Shown here piece after piece: positions 15,838 to 24,584 of a stretch of DNA of 64,000 nucleotides. Each line of letters begins with the position of its first letter. The first letter of the stretch is position 1. Origin of the DNA: Plut-88900 sp965116945. GTDB lineage: Bacteria > Chloroflexota > Dehalococcoidia > Plut-88900. The DNA is taken from the NCBI GenBank assembly GCA_965116945.1, contig OZ220734.1, forward strand, positions 2,294,001 through 2,358,000, read 5' to 3'. Position numbers and translations under genes: made by a program. The notes under the pieces were generated by a model. It made no database searches. It was not told the origin of the DNA and saw only the letters and a list, made by a program, of their open reading frames with translations.

Positions 15838-16827
15838 ATGAAATTCGACATTGCCCTGCCAAACTGCATGGAGGGGTTCCTGGTCCCGGCCAATTTCGCA
15901 GGGCCCGAGGAGCTTGTACGTTTCGCCTAGGACGCCGAAGCTCTCGGGTACTATGCCATTTGGGGCTTCGACTTCACGGCTCCGGTACCGGAACTACGCG
16001 GCCCCGACGCCGACGAGGGAGAACCCAACTGGTACGAGCTGATGATAAGCCTTGCAAGCCTTAACGGCGTTACGAAGACAATAAAGCTGGGTGCAGGTGT
16101 GGTAATCGTGCCGCTACGGGACCCGGTTATCCTGGCCAAGCAGTCGGCTGCGCTGGATCAGTTCAGCAACGGGAGGTTTTTGCTGGGTTTGGGGTTGGGA
16201 GGGTCAAGGGAGGAGTTCGTAACGGTGAGGCCCAGATGCAGGGGCGCCCACCGAGGAAAGATGCTCGACGAGAAACTTGATGCCCTGGAGTTGCTTCTAA
16301 ACGGCGATGGCCCAGTTTCCTATGCCGGGAATTACGTGGAGTTCGAGAGCATGGAGCTTAGCCCCAAACCCATTCAGCGGCCGTTGCCAATCTACATGGC
16401 TGCACACGGGGATGCCTCGCTCCGAAGGACGGCAAAATATGGGCTCGGGCCTATGTTACGGGACCCCGAGACACCGGAAGTCCTCAAGGCCCTGGGCCCA
16501 ATGCTGGCGGAGCACAGCAGGACAGTCTCGGACATCGACTTCTGTGTCTGGGCCGACATCCGGGTCGATAGGAACCACAATCTGGCGGTAAAGCGCTATC
16601 AGGAGAGCCGGCTGGGATATTTCCGCAGGGACATCCCCACCGTGGACCTGGTCCAAGGGCATTGGATTGGCACGCCTGAAGAAATTGCAAACAGGCTGGT
16701 GAGTTTGAAGAGAATGGGTGTGGAGCACTTTATCGTGATGCACACCGCCACCGACGATTTCCAGGACATGCTTGAACAATCCGAGATTTTCGCCAAGGAA
16801 ATAATCCCGGTTGTCGAAGAGGCCTAA
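15838..16827 (+). pseudogene. LLM-class flavin-dependent oxidoreductase interrupted by an in-frame TAG
   Basis: From ATG 15838, with the strong ribosome site GGGAGGGGAG just upstream, one reading frame runs to 16827 and encodes a roughly 329-residue luciferase-like monooxygenase. The only interruption is a TAG at 15928-15930 (codon 31), in LVRFA-stop-DAEALGYYA, where family members read through a helix. Nothing else is shifted. Downstream features are intact: VVIVPLRDPVILAKQSAALD, NGRFLLGLGLGGSREEF and the C-terminal barrel. A protein starting at ATG 16042 (261 residues) would lack the first beta-alpha units and probably not fold. It is a recent nonsense mutation, a sequencing error or a readthrough case. 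Confidence 0.8.
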
Positions 16828-16880
16828 CACCTTCGGAGAAAATACAGACTGACCACAGGACATCAATCAGGAGGACGGCT

Positions 16881-17636
16881 ATGTATACGACTGACATGTA
16901 TGAAGGGATGCTCGCGGAGACCACGACTGTGCAGGGACACAATGGAGATGCGATTAACGCATACTTCGCCCGACCCCTAGGCGCTGGTCCATTTCCGGGA
17001 GTGGTGCTTATTCACCACCTGCCGGGCTGGGACGAATGGTACAGGGAAGCGACTCGGCGATTTGCCCACCACGGTTATATGGCGATCTCTCCTAACCTGT
17101 ACCATCGCGAGGGCCACGGCGACCCGGAGGACGTCGGGGCGAGGGTCTGGGGAGACGGTGGTGTGCCGGATGACCAGGCTGTCGGAGATATAGTGGGGGC
17201 AATGAAGCACCTTCGCTCACTTCCCAACCACAACGGCAAGGTAGGCGTTTTCGGGACCTGTTCCGGTGGGCGGCACGTTATGCTGACGGTGGGGAGAGAG
17301 TCGGGATTCAATGCGGGTGTTGATTGCTGGGGCGGCCAGGTTGTGATGACGCCGGACCAACTGAATGACAAGAATCCCGTGGCCCCCATCGACTACACGG
17401 CGAATGTGTCGTGCCCGATTCTCGGGCTGTTCGGGGAGGAGGACCAATCTCCAACGCTAGAGCAGGTGGACATTCACGAGGCCGAACTCAAAAAGCATGG
17501 CAAGGATTATGAATTCCACAGGTATCCCAACGCGGGCCACGGATTCTTCTACTATCACCGTCCCGCCTACCGGGCCGAGCACGCGGTAGATGGATGGAGC
17601 AAGATCTGGGAATTCCTCGGCAAGCACCTGAGCTAG
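16881..17636 (+). CDS. dienelactone hydrolase family protein
   Basis: A 251-residue alpha/beta hydrolase of the dienelactone hydrolase family. The nucleophile is Cys127 in GTCSGG, with Asp188 (GEEDQSP) and His220 (NAGHGF), the Cys-Asp-His triad characteristic of the family. Dienelactone hydrolase opens lactones formed in the degradation of halogenated or aromatic rings to maleylacetate; many relatives act on other esters. It follows the broken LLM gene after 53 bases on the same strand, preceded by AGGAGG, so the two probably belonged to one degradation operon. Confidence 0.9.
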   Translation: MYTTDMYEGMLAETTTVQGHNGDAINAYFARPLGAGPFPGVVLIHHLPGWDEWYREATRRFAHHGYMAISPNLYHREGHGDPEDVGARVWGDGGVPDDQAVGDIVGAMKHLRSLPNHNGKVGVFGTCSGGRHVMLTVGRESGFNAGVDCWGGQVVMTPDQLNDKNPVAPIDYTANVSCPILGLFGEEDQSPTLEQVDIHEAELKKHGKDYEFHRYPNAGHGFFYYHRPAYRAEHAVDGWSKIWEFLGKHLS

Positions 17637-17682
17637 CGTCGCCGGTTAGTCGGGGCCCGAATCAACCCACCAGGAGATAAAC

Positions 17683-17940
17683 ATGTGCACGATGATCGTC
17701 GAGAAGGTTGCGGTGTCGGGGAGCGGGAAGGGGCAGCAGGGGTGGTTTCCTTTGAAGGAGGCCAGCGTTGCCTATGACCACCCCTATCACCTGCCGATGG
17801 AGCATTCCCTGAACATCAGCTTTTTGAACGCGGACAGGGGTATGAGCGCAAGGGTAGCAGTAGAGCTGACGCCGGAGTCGGCGATGGCGCTGGTCTCGGC
17901 TATCGAGACCGCTTTAGCCCGGCGGCCGGAGGGTGTGTAG
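17683..17940 (+). CDS. small conserved protein, probably DUF6295 family
   Basis: An 85-residue protein beginning MCTMIVEKVAVSGSGKG, with a GWFPL segment and a conserved DHPYHLPMEHSLNISF stretch. I recall this N-terminus in small proteins annotated DUF6295, often next to dienelactone-hydrolase or monooxygenase genes, but I cannot search. The Cys2 after the initiator and the clustered His residues could bind a metal. It lies 46 bases after the dienelactone hydrolase with CAGGAGAT upstream and is probably cotranscribed. The function is unknown. Confidence 0.75.
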   Translation: MCTMIVEKVAVSGSGKGQQGWFPLKEASVAYDHPYHLPMEHSLNISFLNADRGMSARVAVELTPESAMALVSAIETALARRPEGV

Positions 17941-17974
17941 AGCTCCAGGCTCGGGCGTACCCGGCGCCGGGGGA

Positions 17975-18784
17975 TTATTCGGTTGTGGGGGAGTGGTCTC
18001 TGTTCTGTTTGTTTTGGAGGGGTCGGCGATGGAAGACGCACCTGGCGAGCCGTTGGTCCCTACCATGCGGTGTTCCGGCTGTCCGGGCCTGGAGGTCCGC
18101 CGTGGGGCGGATTGCAGCCGGCCGCGCCCTAGCGCTCGATATGTGCTCCAGCTGTCCGGGCAGACAACCGGGCCTTGACCCCACTTCTGAATGCCCGCAG
18201 GCATGGTGGGGGCCAGTGATCGGGCTGTGGCCCCCTCAGACACCATGTGTTACGTGGGCCACCCGAGGGTCAAGGCGGCCCAGCGACCCCTTGCTTGATA
18301 TATGGCGCAAGCCCGCCGACGGGCCGACCTCCGGGATCCAGTCCCGGTCGGGGATAGCCGGCCCACCACCCCTATCTTGATATAGCGCAAGTTCGCTACA
18401 GACCGACCTCCGAGACGGTCTCTCGGCGGGGGATGGCCGGTCCGCTGTGGCTTCTATCCAGAGCGTCTTTCCATCGCCTGACTACCAGGGAAGGGACACG
18501 GGACCCGGTGAAGATGAGGAGATGGCGCTGTTCGCTTGTGCCGCAACCTGCGTGCCTCGCGAGGGAGGGCGATTGGCCGGTCGCCCCTACGGGAGGGGAG
18601 AGGTATTGGGATCGGCTAGGGCGTTGAGTCCCCCGATTTCTCGGGGGCGATGCCTTGGTCGGGTCTAGTGGGCTTCCCTGGGTTTTTGGGTTCCTCCTTA
18701 GCTAAGTTGGTGTTGGTGTTCGAACGGCATGAAGAATAGTACGGATGTTCAGGTAGTGTCAAGGGGCAAATGTCACACTTTTGG
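17975..18784 (+). repeat. structured 0.8-kb intergenic repeat, copy B
   Basis: This matches copy C on the same strand and copy A in reverse complement. It has two tandem units starting near 18288 and 18369, with hairpins at 18331-18347 (CCGGGA/TCCCGG) and 18410-18426 (CCGAGA/TCTCGG). Other shared stems are the TGCC-CGCA-GGCA hairpin near 18190 and the GGGGGCCA/TGGCCCCC hairpin just after it. The GGGCGA/TCGCCC hairpin lies at about 18578-18595. No conserved ORF is present. It begins 34 bases after the DUF6295-like gene and ends in a cluster of shorter repeats. Confidence 0.8.
18736..18762 (-). promoter_or_regulatory. promoter-like element at the end of repeat copy B
   Basis: On the minus strand TTGACA (18757-18762) is followed after 15 bases by TACTAT (18736-18741), reading into the repeat. 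The arrangement is identical in copies A and C, which supports function. The spacer is shorter than the usual 17. Confidence 0.3.
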
Positions 18785-19319
18785 GGAGCTGACATGCGTG
18801 ATGGATTGGAGGGGAGTGGGCCTCCCTCCCCGCTCGACCCCCTGCCTTAGCAGGGGCAGGCTCTTCGACCGGTCGCTCAGGGTGAGAGACCCCACCCCAG
18901 ATTCCTCGCGGGGCATTGGCATGACAGGGGAGAAGAGTGTGGGTGGTTATGGAGGGCTGCGGCGAGTTGGCAAAGCGTGGGACTCCCCCCACCTGGGGAT
19001 GGATTCCCGATCGGGGTCGGGAATGACGGAAATAAGAGCGGGGATGGATTGTGGCTCGAGGGCCGGAATGACGGAAAGAGGGGAGGGAGGGAGTGTGGGG
19101 AACAGGGGGTGGGGGAGAGGGGGTGGTCACCCCCAGGGGAAGGCTTGATGCCTAATGTCCAAGTGCGTTGGGAGACCTGCACCTCCCCGCCCCAGATTTC
19201 CCACTGCCGTTCGGAATGACAGTCAGGAGCGTAGGTTGGGGGTGGAGGCGGGCGGGCGTCCTCCCGCTCGACCCTTCGACTTCGCTCAGGGTGAGCGGCC
19301 CCACACCGCGGGAGGGGGG
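18785..19319. repeat. gene-free stretch with short REP-like repeats
   Basis: There is no plausible gene here. The stretch holds two copies of a 33-base motif that starts CCCCAGATT and ends ATGACAG (18895-18927 and 19190-19222), a TTCCCGATCGGGGTCGGGAA palindrome near 19003, and two segments ending in GCTCAGGGTGAG (around 18875 and 19280). The sequence is strongly purine/pyrimidine skewed. ORFs called across it are low-complexity shadows. Confidence 0.7.
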
Positions 19320-20441
19320 TTAGTTGAAATTGTAGAGGCGGGCGGCGTTGCCCCCGGCGATTTTGGCCTTTTCGTCGTCGGGGACGTCGGCCAGGATTTC
19401 GTCGAGGATCTGGCGAGACTTGGGGAAGGTTGACTCCGTGTGAGGGTAGTCGGACCCCCACATCAGGTTGTCCACGCCTATGGCGTCCCGGTCCTTTATG
19501 CCCCGGCCGTCTTCCTGGAAGCTGAACAGGACGTTGGAGCGGAAGAAGTGGCTGGGGAGAACGCCGGGTTTGAATCGCTGCCATCCCGGGCCCCGATGCG
19601 CTCTCTGGGTGTAGGTGTAATCCAGAAGCTCGATGAAGAATGGCGCCCATGCAACCTCGTGCTCCACGGATATAACCTTCAGGTCAGGGTGTCGCTCGAA
19701 GACGCCCGAGAAGACCATGTGGGCGAGTGAAACCCTGACCCAGTAGTCGGCGGTGGCGAAGAAGGCAGGGCGGACGTTGGTCGGGTCCTGGAACTCCTGC
19801 CCGGGCCCCGGCCTGCCGGTGGCTACGTGGAGGCTGAGGGGAATGCCCAACTCCTCGGCGGCAGACCAGAAGGGCTCGTATTCGGGTCGGTCGTAGGACT
19901 TGTCCTCGGGGGGGTAGACGGTGATCATGGCCCCAACCAGTCCCATTTTTCGGCTCCTGCGTAACTCCTTAACCGCACTGTCGATATCATCGACGTTGAT
20001 CATGGCGATGCCCTTGAGGCGGTCGGGGGCTGGGCTGCAGAATTCTGCCATCGCGCCGTTGTAGGTGGAACAAACCGCAGTCAGCAGCTCCGGGTCACCG
20101 GCGTTGTAGACCAGCAGGCCCTCGGTCGGGTAGAGCACTTCACCATGGACTCCATCCACTTCGAGGTCTTTGAGCCTGGCGTCAACGCTGAAGGCCCCGG
20201 GCCTCACTTCCTCCCAGCGGGCGTACATCTTGAGGTCTTCCGGCCTATCGAAGCGCACTCCTGCAAAGGAGCCACCCTGGAAAGAATTGGTGCGGTGGCC
20301 GTCAATGTACCACCAGTCTCCGTTGTCTTCCGAGACCACCCTGGGCGCCCTTTCCTTAAACCGAGCTTCTATCCTCTCAGACCAAAGGTCGGGGGTCTCC
20401 ATGATGTGGGAATCGGAGGAAATTACCTGGTAGCTGCCCAT
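19320..20441 (-). CDS. amidohydrolase family protein (amidohydrolase-2)
   Basis: A 373-residue PF04909 protein related to ACMS decarboxylase and gamma-resorcylate decarboxylase. It opens with VISSDSHIMETPDLW, an Asp-x-His metal motif, and ends with the family MWGSDYPHTESTFP segment, which holds a metal-binding Asp, then GGNAARLYNF. Members hydrolyse or non-oxidatively decarboxylate aromatic or ring-cleaved acids. It is the last gene of a six-gene minus-strand run and lies 17 bases after the alpha/beta hydrolase gene. The large insertion after residue 30 is common in the SAR202-like versions I recall. Confidence 0.88.
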   Translation of the reverse strand: MGSYQVISSDSHIMETPDLWSERIEARFKERAPRVVSEDNGDWWYIDGHRTNSFQGGSFAGVRFDRPEDLKMYARWEEVRPGAFSVDARLKDLEVDGVHGEVLYPTEGLLVYNAGDPELLTAVCSTYNGAMAEFCSPAPDRLKGIAMINVDDIDSAVKELRRSRKMGLVGAMITVYPPEDKSYDRPEYEPFWSAAEELGIPLSLHVATGRPGPGQEFQDPTNVRPAFFATADYWVRVSLAHMVFSGVFERHPDLKVISVEHEVAWAPFFIELLDYTYTQRAHRGPGWQRFKPGVLPSHFFRSNVLFSFQEDGRGIKDRDAIGVDNLMWGSDYPHTESTFPKSRQILDEILADVPDDEKAKIAGGNAARLYNFN

Positions 20442-20458
20442 TCTGAATCTCCTTGGGT

Positions 20459-21253
20459 CTAGCGGCTCAAGAACGAAGCGACGGAAATCACGAAGCGGTC
20501 GGGGCGTTCGTATTGGGGCAGGTGACCGCAGTAGTCTATGACATCCAACTCGGAACCGGGAATGAGGTCACGGAATGCCTCGGCGTACTCGGGTGGGACA
20601 ACGGCGTCAGAGTCTCCCCAGACTAGGAGGGTCGGGGCCTCGATACGATGGGCCCGTTTGGGCAGGCCGCGGTCGGGAATGGGCCAGATGAACTTGCCGA
20701 TGGAGGAGAGGGTCTTGGCCCGTTCGATCATGGCCTCCTGTTTGGCTGCGGGATCGTCTGGCATAGAGAAAGTTGATTTTGCGGCGACGCAGTCGGGGTC
20801 GAACCAGTAGGCATTGGGTTCCTCGGATGGAGTCAACGTGAAGAAATCGACGGTGGGGGTTTCGTCGAGCCACAGGCCGAGGGAGGCAACCAGGGCCATG
20901 CGGGAGACGAGGCCCTTGCGGTGGGCCGCCAACTCCGCGGCGACCATGCCGCCGTAGGAGTGTCCGATGACTGCAGCGCCTTCGATGCCCAGGGCGGTCA
21001 TCAGCTCTTCGTAGAATAGGACCAGGTCCCACAGGTCGTCCAAGTGCTCCAGGCCGACGGACTCCCCGACTCCCGGATGGGCCGGCGCATATACGTGGAA
21101 GTCTTCGGCGAGGGAGTCCAGGAAAGGGGCCCAGCCAGAGAAGCCCTGCTCCCCGTGGAGGTAGAGGAGGTCGGGGCCTGTGCCTCCGTCCACCATCTGG
21201 ATATCGAACTTTCCCTTCCGCAGGGAGTAAATTGATTCTCTGAAGTCCGCCAA
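20459..21253 (-). CDS. alpha/beta hydrolase
   Basis: A 264-residue alpha/beta-fold hydrolase. The nucleophile elbow is GHSYGGM, the oxyanion-hole region LYLHGEQG, the acid lies in LVWGDSDAVVPP and the His in YCGHLPQYERP. These are the features of meta-cleavage-product hydrolases and esterases (MhpC-like). It starts at a TTG with GGAGAA upstream. The placement between an LLM and an amidohydrolase suggests it cleaves the C-C or ester bond of a ring-opened product. Confidence 0.88.
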   Translation of the reverse strand: MADFRESIYSLRKGKFDIQMVDGGTGPDLLYLHGEQGFSGWAPFLDSLAEDFHVYAPAHPGVGESVGLEHLDDLWDLVLFYEELMTALGIEGAAVIGHSYGGMVAAELAAHRKGLVSRMALVASLGLWLDETPTVDFFTLTPSEEPNAYWFDPDCVAAKSTFSMPDDPAAKQEAMIERAKTLSSIGKFIWPIPDRGLPKRAHRIEAPTLLVWGDSDAVVPPEYAEAFRDLIPGSELDVIDYCGHLPQYERPDRFVISVASFLSR

Positions 21254-21272
21254 TGTTATTCTCCGAAATTCT

Positions 21273-22496
21273 CTAGCCGACCACCGGTGCGGCTGCGGGC
21301 TTGCTCAGACCCTGGGGCCACCACGGGTCTTCGTATTCGCTGAATATGCCCTGCATGCCCGGCATGACCTCTTTTGCAAAGAGTTCGGTGTTCTTGCGGG
21401 CTATTTCGTCGGGCATGCTGCCGATGTGGAGGAGGCACATCAAGTGGCCGATGCGGAGCCGTTTTACGGCGTCGGTGAGCTGCTCGCGGACGGTGCTCGG
21501 GCTTCCGGCGATAACGTGACCTTTCTCGACGTAGTCCTTCCAGCCCATATCCAAGGCTGCTTTAGCCGCTTCTCGACCCACCTGCGCCCGAGCCGACTTC
21601 CGCATCGAATATATGGAGCGGTAGCCGGGGGCCTCGGCGAAGGGCGGGTAAATCCAGAGCATCTTCTGGTAGAAGTATTTTACGTGCTCAGCGTAGTCCT
21701 TCTCGGCCTGTTCGTCGGATTCAGATACGCAGACCAGCTGGAGGAAACCGAACCTGTGGGGGTTGTCATCGATGCCGCGCTCGGCGACGGTGTCCCAATA
21801 GCCCTGGACTACCTTCTCCGCCCTCTGGTATCCAAAGTAGCTGAGGTAGCAGTAAACGTAGTTTCGGTTGAGGACCCAGTCCCAGGTTTCAAGGCTGCCG
21901 CTGCCCGGTATCCAGACCGGGGGGTGGGGTTGCTGGAGGGGCCGCGGCCAGATGTTCACGTAGCGGAGCTTGGTGTACTTTCCGTTGAAGGCGAAAGGGT
22001 GTCGCTTCGACCAGGACTTCATTATCAGGTCGTGGGCCTCCGAGTGTCGTTCCCGAAGCTGCAAGGGGACCTGGCCGTATGAGAAGGTGGTGTCCATTGA
22101 TGTCCCAACCGGGAACCCTGCCACCAGCCGACCACCGCTCATTATGTCCAGCATCGCCATTTCTTCCGCCACTCGGAGAGGGGGTTGGTAGAGGGCGAGG
22201 CTGTTCCCGAGAACAACCAGGGCAGCATTAGAGGTTGTTTGGGTCAGGATGCTGGCCATCAGGTTGGGCGAGGGCATCAGGCCGTAGGCATTGCAATGGT
22301 GCTCGTTGACACAGATGCCGTCGAAGCCCAGGGAGTCGGCGTGTTGCAATTGGGCTATGTAGTCACGGTAGTACTGGCCGCCCTTCTCGGGGTCGAAGTG
22401 CTCGTTGGGGAGGTCGACCCAGGCGCTGCGGTACTTACTCTCGAAGTCTCGGGGGAGGTCCTGGTAGGGCATCAGGTGGAAGTAGGAGATTTTCAT
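21273..22496 (-). CDS. LLM-class flavin-dependent oxidoreductase
   Basis: A 407-residue luciferase-like (bacterial luciferase/F420-FMN TIM barrel) monooxygenase. Markers are FDGICVNEHHCNAYG, the AEEMAMLDIMSGGRLVAGFPVG stretch, PHPPVWIPGSGS and a C-terminal GSPSTVREQL segment. These enzymes use reduced FMN, supplied by a separate reductase, and O2 to oxygenate sulfonates, N-heterocycles or alkyl amines. It is in the middle of the six-gene run, 20 bases from the alpha/beta hydrolase. The substrate is unknown. Confidence 0.9.
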   Translation of the reverse strand: MKISYFHLMPYQDLPRDFESKYRSAWVDLPNEHFDPEKGGQYYRDYIAQLQHADSLGFDGICVNEHHCNAYGLMPSPNLMASILTQTTSNAALVVLGNSLALYQPPLRVAEEMAMLDIMSGGRLVAGFPVGTSMDTTFSYGQVPLQLRERHSEAHDLIMKSWSKRHPFAFNGKYTKLRYVNIWPRPLQQPHPPVWIPGSGSLETWDWVLNRNYVYCYLSYFGYQRAEKVVQGYWDTVAERGIDDNPHRFGFLQLVCVSESDEQAEKDYAEHVKYFYQKMLWIYPPFAEAPGYRSIYSMRKSARAQVGREAAKAALDMGWKDYVEKGHVIAGSPSTVREQLTDAVKRLRIGHLMCLLHIGSMPDEIARKNTELFAKEVMPGMQGIFSEYEDPWWPQGLSKPAAAPVVG

Positions 22497-22615
22497 TGGC
22501 TCATGCTCCTGTTTATGTGGGGAGGCGTCAAGAGAGGCGGGGCAAGGATATCATGTGCAAGTCTGGGGGAGCAGCAAACAGTCCACGGGCAACGTTATAC
22601 TCCATTTGATCGGGC

Positions 22616-24070
22616 CTACCCGTCCCAGGCCCGGGGATAGCGGCTCTTGCCCCAGAATCCTTCGCCCATGCCGAGGCTCGGGTGTAGGCCGGTGCGTTCG
22701 AGCATGGTGTCGGTAGCCTTTTGGGCGCGGGTTAGGATTTCGGATTCGTTGACGGTTTTGACGACTCGGCCCTGCATTAGGACCTTGCCGTCGACTATTA
22801 CGGTGTCGACGTCCTGGCCGCCGGCGAAGTTGGTGATCCGGTGCACGGGCATGTTGAGGGGGTAGAGGTGGGGTTTGTCCATGTCGAGGAGGATGAGGTC
22901 GGCCTTCTTGCCAACTTCCAGGGAGCCGAGCTCAGACTCCAAGCCAAGGGCCCGGGCCCCGTCTATGGTGCACATTTCCAGGGCTTTGCCGGGCGGGATG
23001 TAGGCGCCCTCTCCGAACTGGGCGCGGTGCTGCCTCATGCAGGAGTACATGTGACGAAACATATCGTAGTTCATGTCCGGGGAGGCGGCGTCGGAGCCGA
23101 GGGCCACGGTGACACCGGCATCGAGAAGCTGGGGGACAGGACAGCGGGCGGGGTAGGAGTTGGGGGAGCTGGGGTTGTGGGCGATCTTGGTGTCGGTCTC
23201 GGCGCAGATGGCGATCTCTTCGTCGGTGAGGCCGACGCTGTGAGACAGGATGACGTCTGGGCCGAGGATGCCCAGTTCCTTGTGGGCGAAGGCGATGGTG
23301 CCGGTGGCATGGCCGTCCTGGGTGAGGAGCACGCCAAGCCTGTCGGTCATGTCACGCACGGCATTGGCCTCAGCCTTTAGCTCATCCAAAGGTTTGCCTG
23401 CATAAGGGGGTCGGGTCATGTTCATGGTGGAGGAGGTCAGGCAAACGTTCATCCGGCCATCGGCGGCGCCGTTCCAGGACTTGATAATTTCTTCGGTCGA
23501 TGCCATCTGCTGGTCGAAGTCTGCCATGTACTCGTGTTGGCCTTCGGCGTCCCACCTGGTGAAACGTCGGGGGAAGGGTGGGGAGCTCGGGCCCACGGCT
23601 AGGAATTCACGGATCCCGACCGCAGAAACCGCCTCGCAATGTCTTTGAGCGTAGACCGGGTCGTCGGTGCGTATTAGCATGCGGCCCCCGCCGAAATAGC
23701 TGAGGCCACAGGTTGTGCCAAATTTCATTCTCTCCAGCGCGGCCAGAGAGGCCTCGGCGTACCAGAACTCTTCGTCCGTGCCTTCGGCGTAGATAAGCTC
23801 GACGGTCTCCCGCCAAGTACCAAAGGAGTCGTGATCCATGGTCTTGACGAGGGCGTGGCCTGCGTGGCCATGAACGTCAATAAGGCCGGGTAGACAGACC
23901 ATGCGTTGAGCATCGATGACTGTAGGGGCGGGATGTTGGGCTTCGATTTCGGCCCGGGGCCCGACCGCTGTGATCCGGTCTCCATTAATCGCGACGGCGC
24001 CGTCTTCTATGACTTGTCTGTCAGGGTCCATGGTGATAATGGTAGCGCCGGTAACGAGAATGTCTGCCAT
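22616..24070 (-). CDS. amidohydrolase of the cytosine/guanine deaminase-chlorohydrolase type
   Basis: A 484-residue COG0402-like hydrolase. It has the N-terminal beta domain (ILVTGATIITMDPD), the metal motif HGHAGHA (family usual HxH with Asn/Thr/Ala variation), FGTTCGLSYFGGG, the ILSHSVGLT His region and LGSDAASPDMNYDMFRHM, with the catalytic Asp. Family members deaminate or dechlorinate purine, pyrimidine and triazine rings (SsnA, AtzA, MTA deaminase). The neighbours suggest a catabolic ring hydrolase rather than nucleotide salvage. A 119-base gap separates it from the downstream LLM gene. Confidence 0.87.
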   Translation of the reverse strand: MADILVTGATIITMDPDRQVIEDGAVAINGDRITAVGPRAEIEAQHPAPTVIDAQRMVCLPGLIDVHGHAGHALVKTMDHDSFGTWRETVELIYAEGTDEEFWYAEASLAALERMKFGTTCGLSYFGGGRMLIRTDDPVYAQRHCEAVSAVGIREFLAVGPSSPPFPRRFTRWDAEGQHEYMADFDQQMASTEEIIKSWNGAADGRMNVCLTSSTMNMTRPPYAGKPLDELKAEANAVRDMTDRLGVLLTQDGHATGTIAFAHKELGILGPDVILSHSVGLTDEEIAICAETDTKIAHNPSSPNSYPARCPVPQLLDAGVTVALGSDAASPDMNYDMFRHMYSCMRQHRAQFGEGAYIPPGKALEMCTIDGARALGLESELGSLEVGKKADLILLDMDKPHLYPLNMPVHRITNFAGGQDVDTVIVDGKVLMQGRVVKTVNESEILTRAQKATDTMLERTGLHPSLGMGEGFWGKSRYPRAWDG

Positions 24071-24100
24071 GTCGGGGCTCCTAAAGGTAATTGGGGTCAG

Positions 24101-24553
24101 CTATTTCCTGCTTCTGTTGCGTGCTGATTCGTAGATGTCTATGTAACCCTCTACCGAGGCGTGGGCAATCGCCTCCCCGACGAGATCAAGGGGCAAGTCT
24201 TCTAACTTCTTGAACCTTATACACGCTTTGCCGATATTCAGCTTCTTGCCCCGCTTTTCCAACTCATTCATGAACCACATCCTCGATTCCTCGTGGGCGT
24301 ATATGCACATGAGGTATAGCGACATATAGTTCTTCTGGGAAGCCAGGGCTGCATATTGGAGGGGGTGGCCGTTGTAGGTATTGGGGTAAGTCTCCAGTGG
24401 GATTACGTAGCCGATCATGCCGAAGTCCATGATTTCCTGGAAACCATCGGGCAGGTTGTCCAGGATGGTTTTGCGGACTTCACCCATGGCGTGCTGACGA
24501 TCGGGCGACAGTTCGGCGAGGTAATCTTCTACGGTCTGGGCTGAACTTTGCAC
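24101..24553 (-). CDS. DUF1801 domain protein
   Basis: A 150-residue protein of the YdhG/DUF1801 fold: helical N-terminus VEDYLAELSPDRQHAMGEVRK, the family segment IMDFGMIGYVIPLETYP, then YAALASQKNYMSLYLM and the end KLNIGKACIRFKKLEDLPL. The biochemical role of the family is unknown; it appears frequently beside stress or catabolic genes. It starts at a GTG 10 bases after AGGAGG. It lies between an LLM and a deaminase-like gene with gaps of about 30 bases, consistent with one operon. Confidence 0.87.
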   Translation of the reverse strand: MQSSAQTVEDYLAELSPDRQHAMGEVRKTILDNLPDGFQEIMDFGMIGYVIPLETYPNTYNGHPLQYAALASQKNYMSLYLMCIYAHEESRMWFMNELEKRGKKLNIGKACIRFKKLEDLPLDLVGEAIAHASVEGYIDIYESARNRSRK

Positions 24554-24584
24554 TGATTTATATCCTCCTGGAATTCGATATCGG

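Noticed and set aside
15928..15930. TAG read as pyrrolysine or a recoded sense codon
   Set aside because: TAG is an ordinary stop for many genes here (for example at 1282, 2373, 5968), and no pyl genes or insertion element are seen.
18785..19319. Short ORFs of 73-160 residues in the REP-rich stretch
   Set aside because: They are low-complexity, overlap in several frames and contain no recognisable fold or ribosome site.
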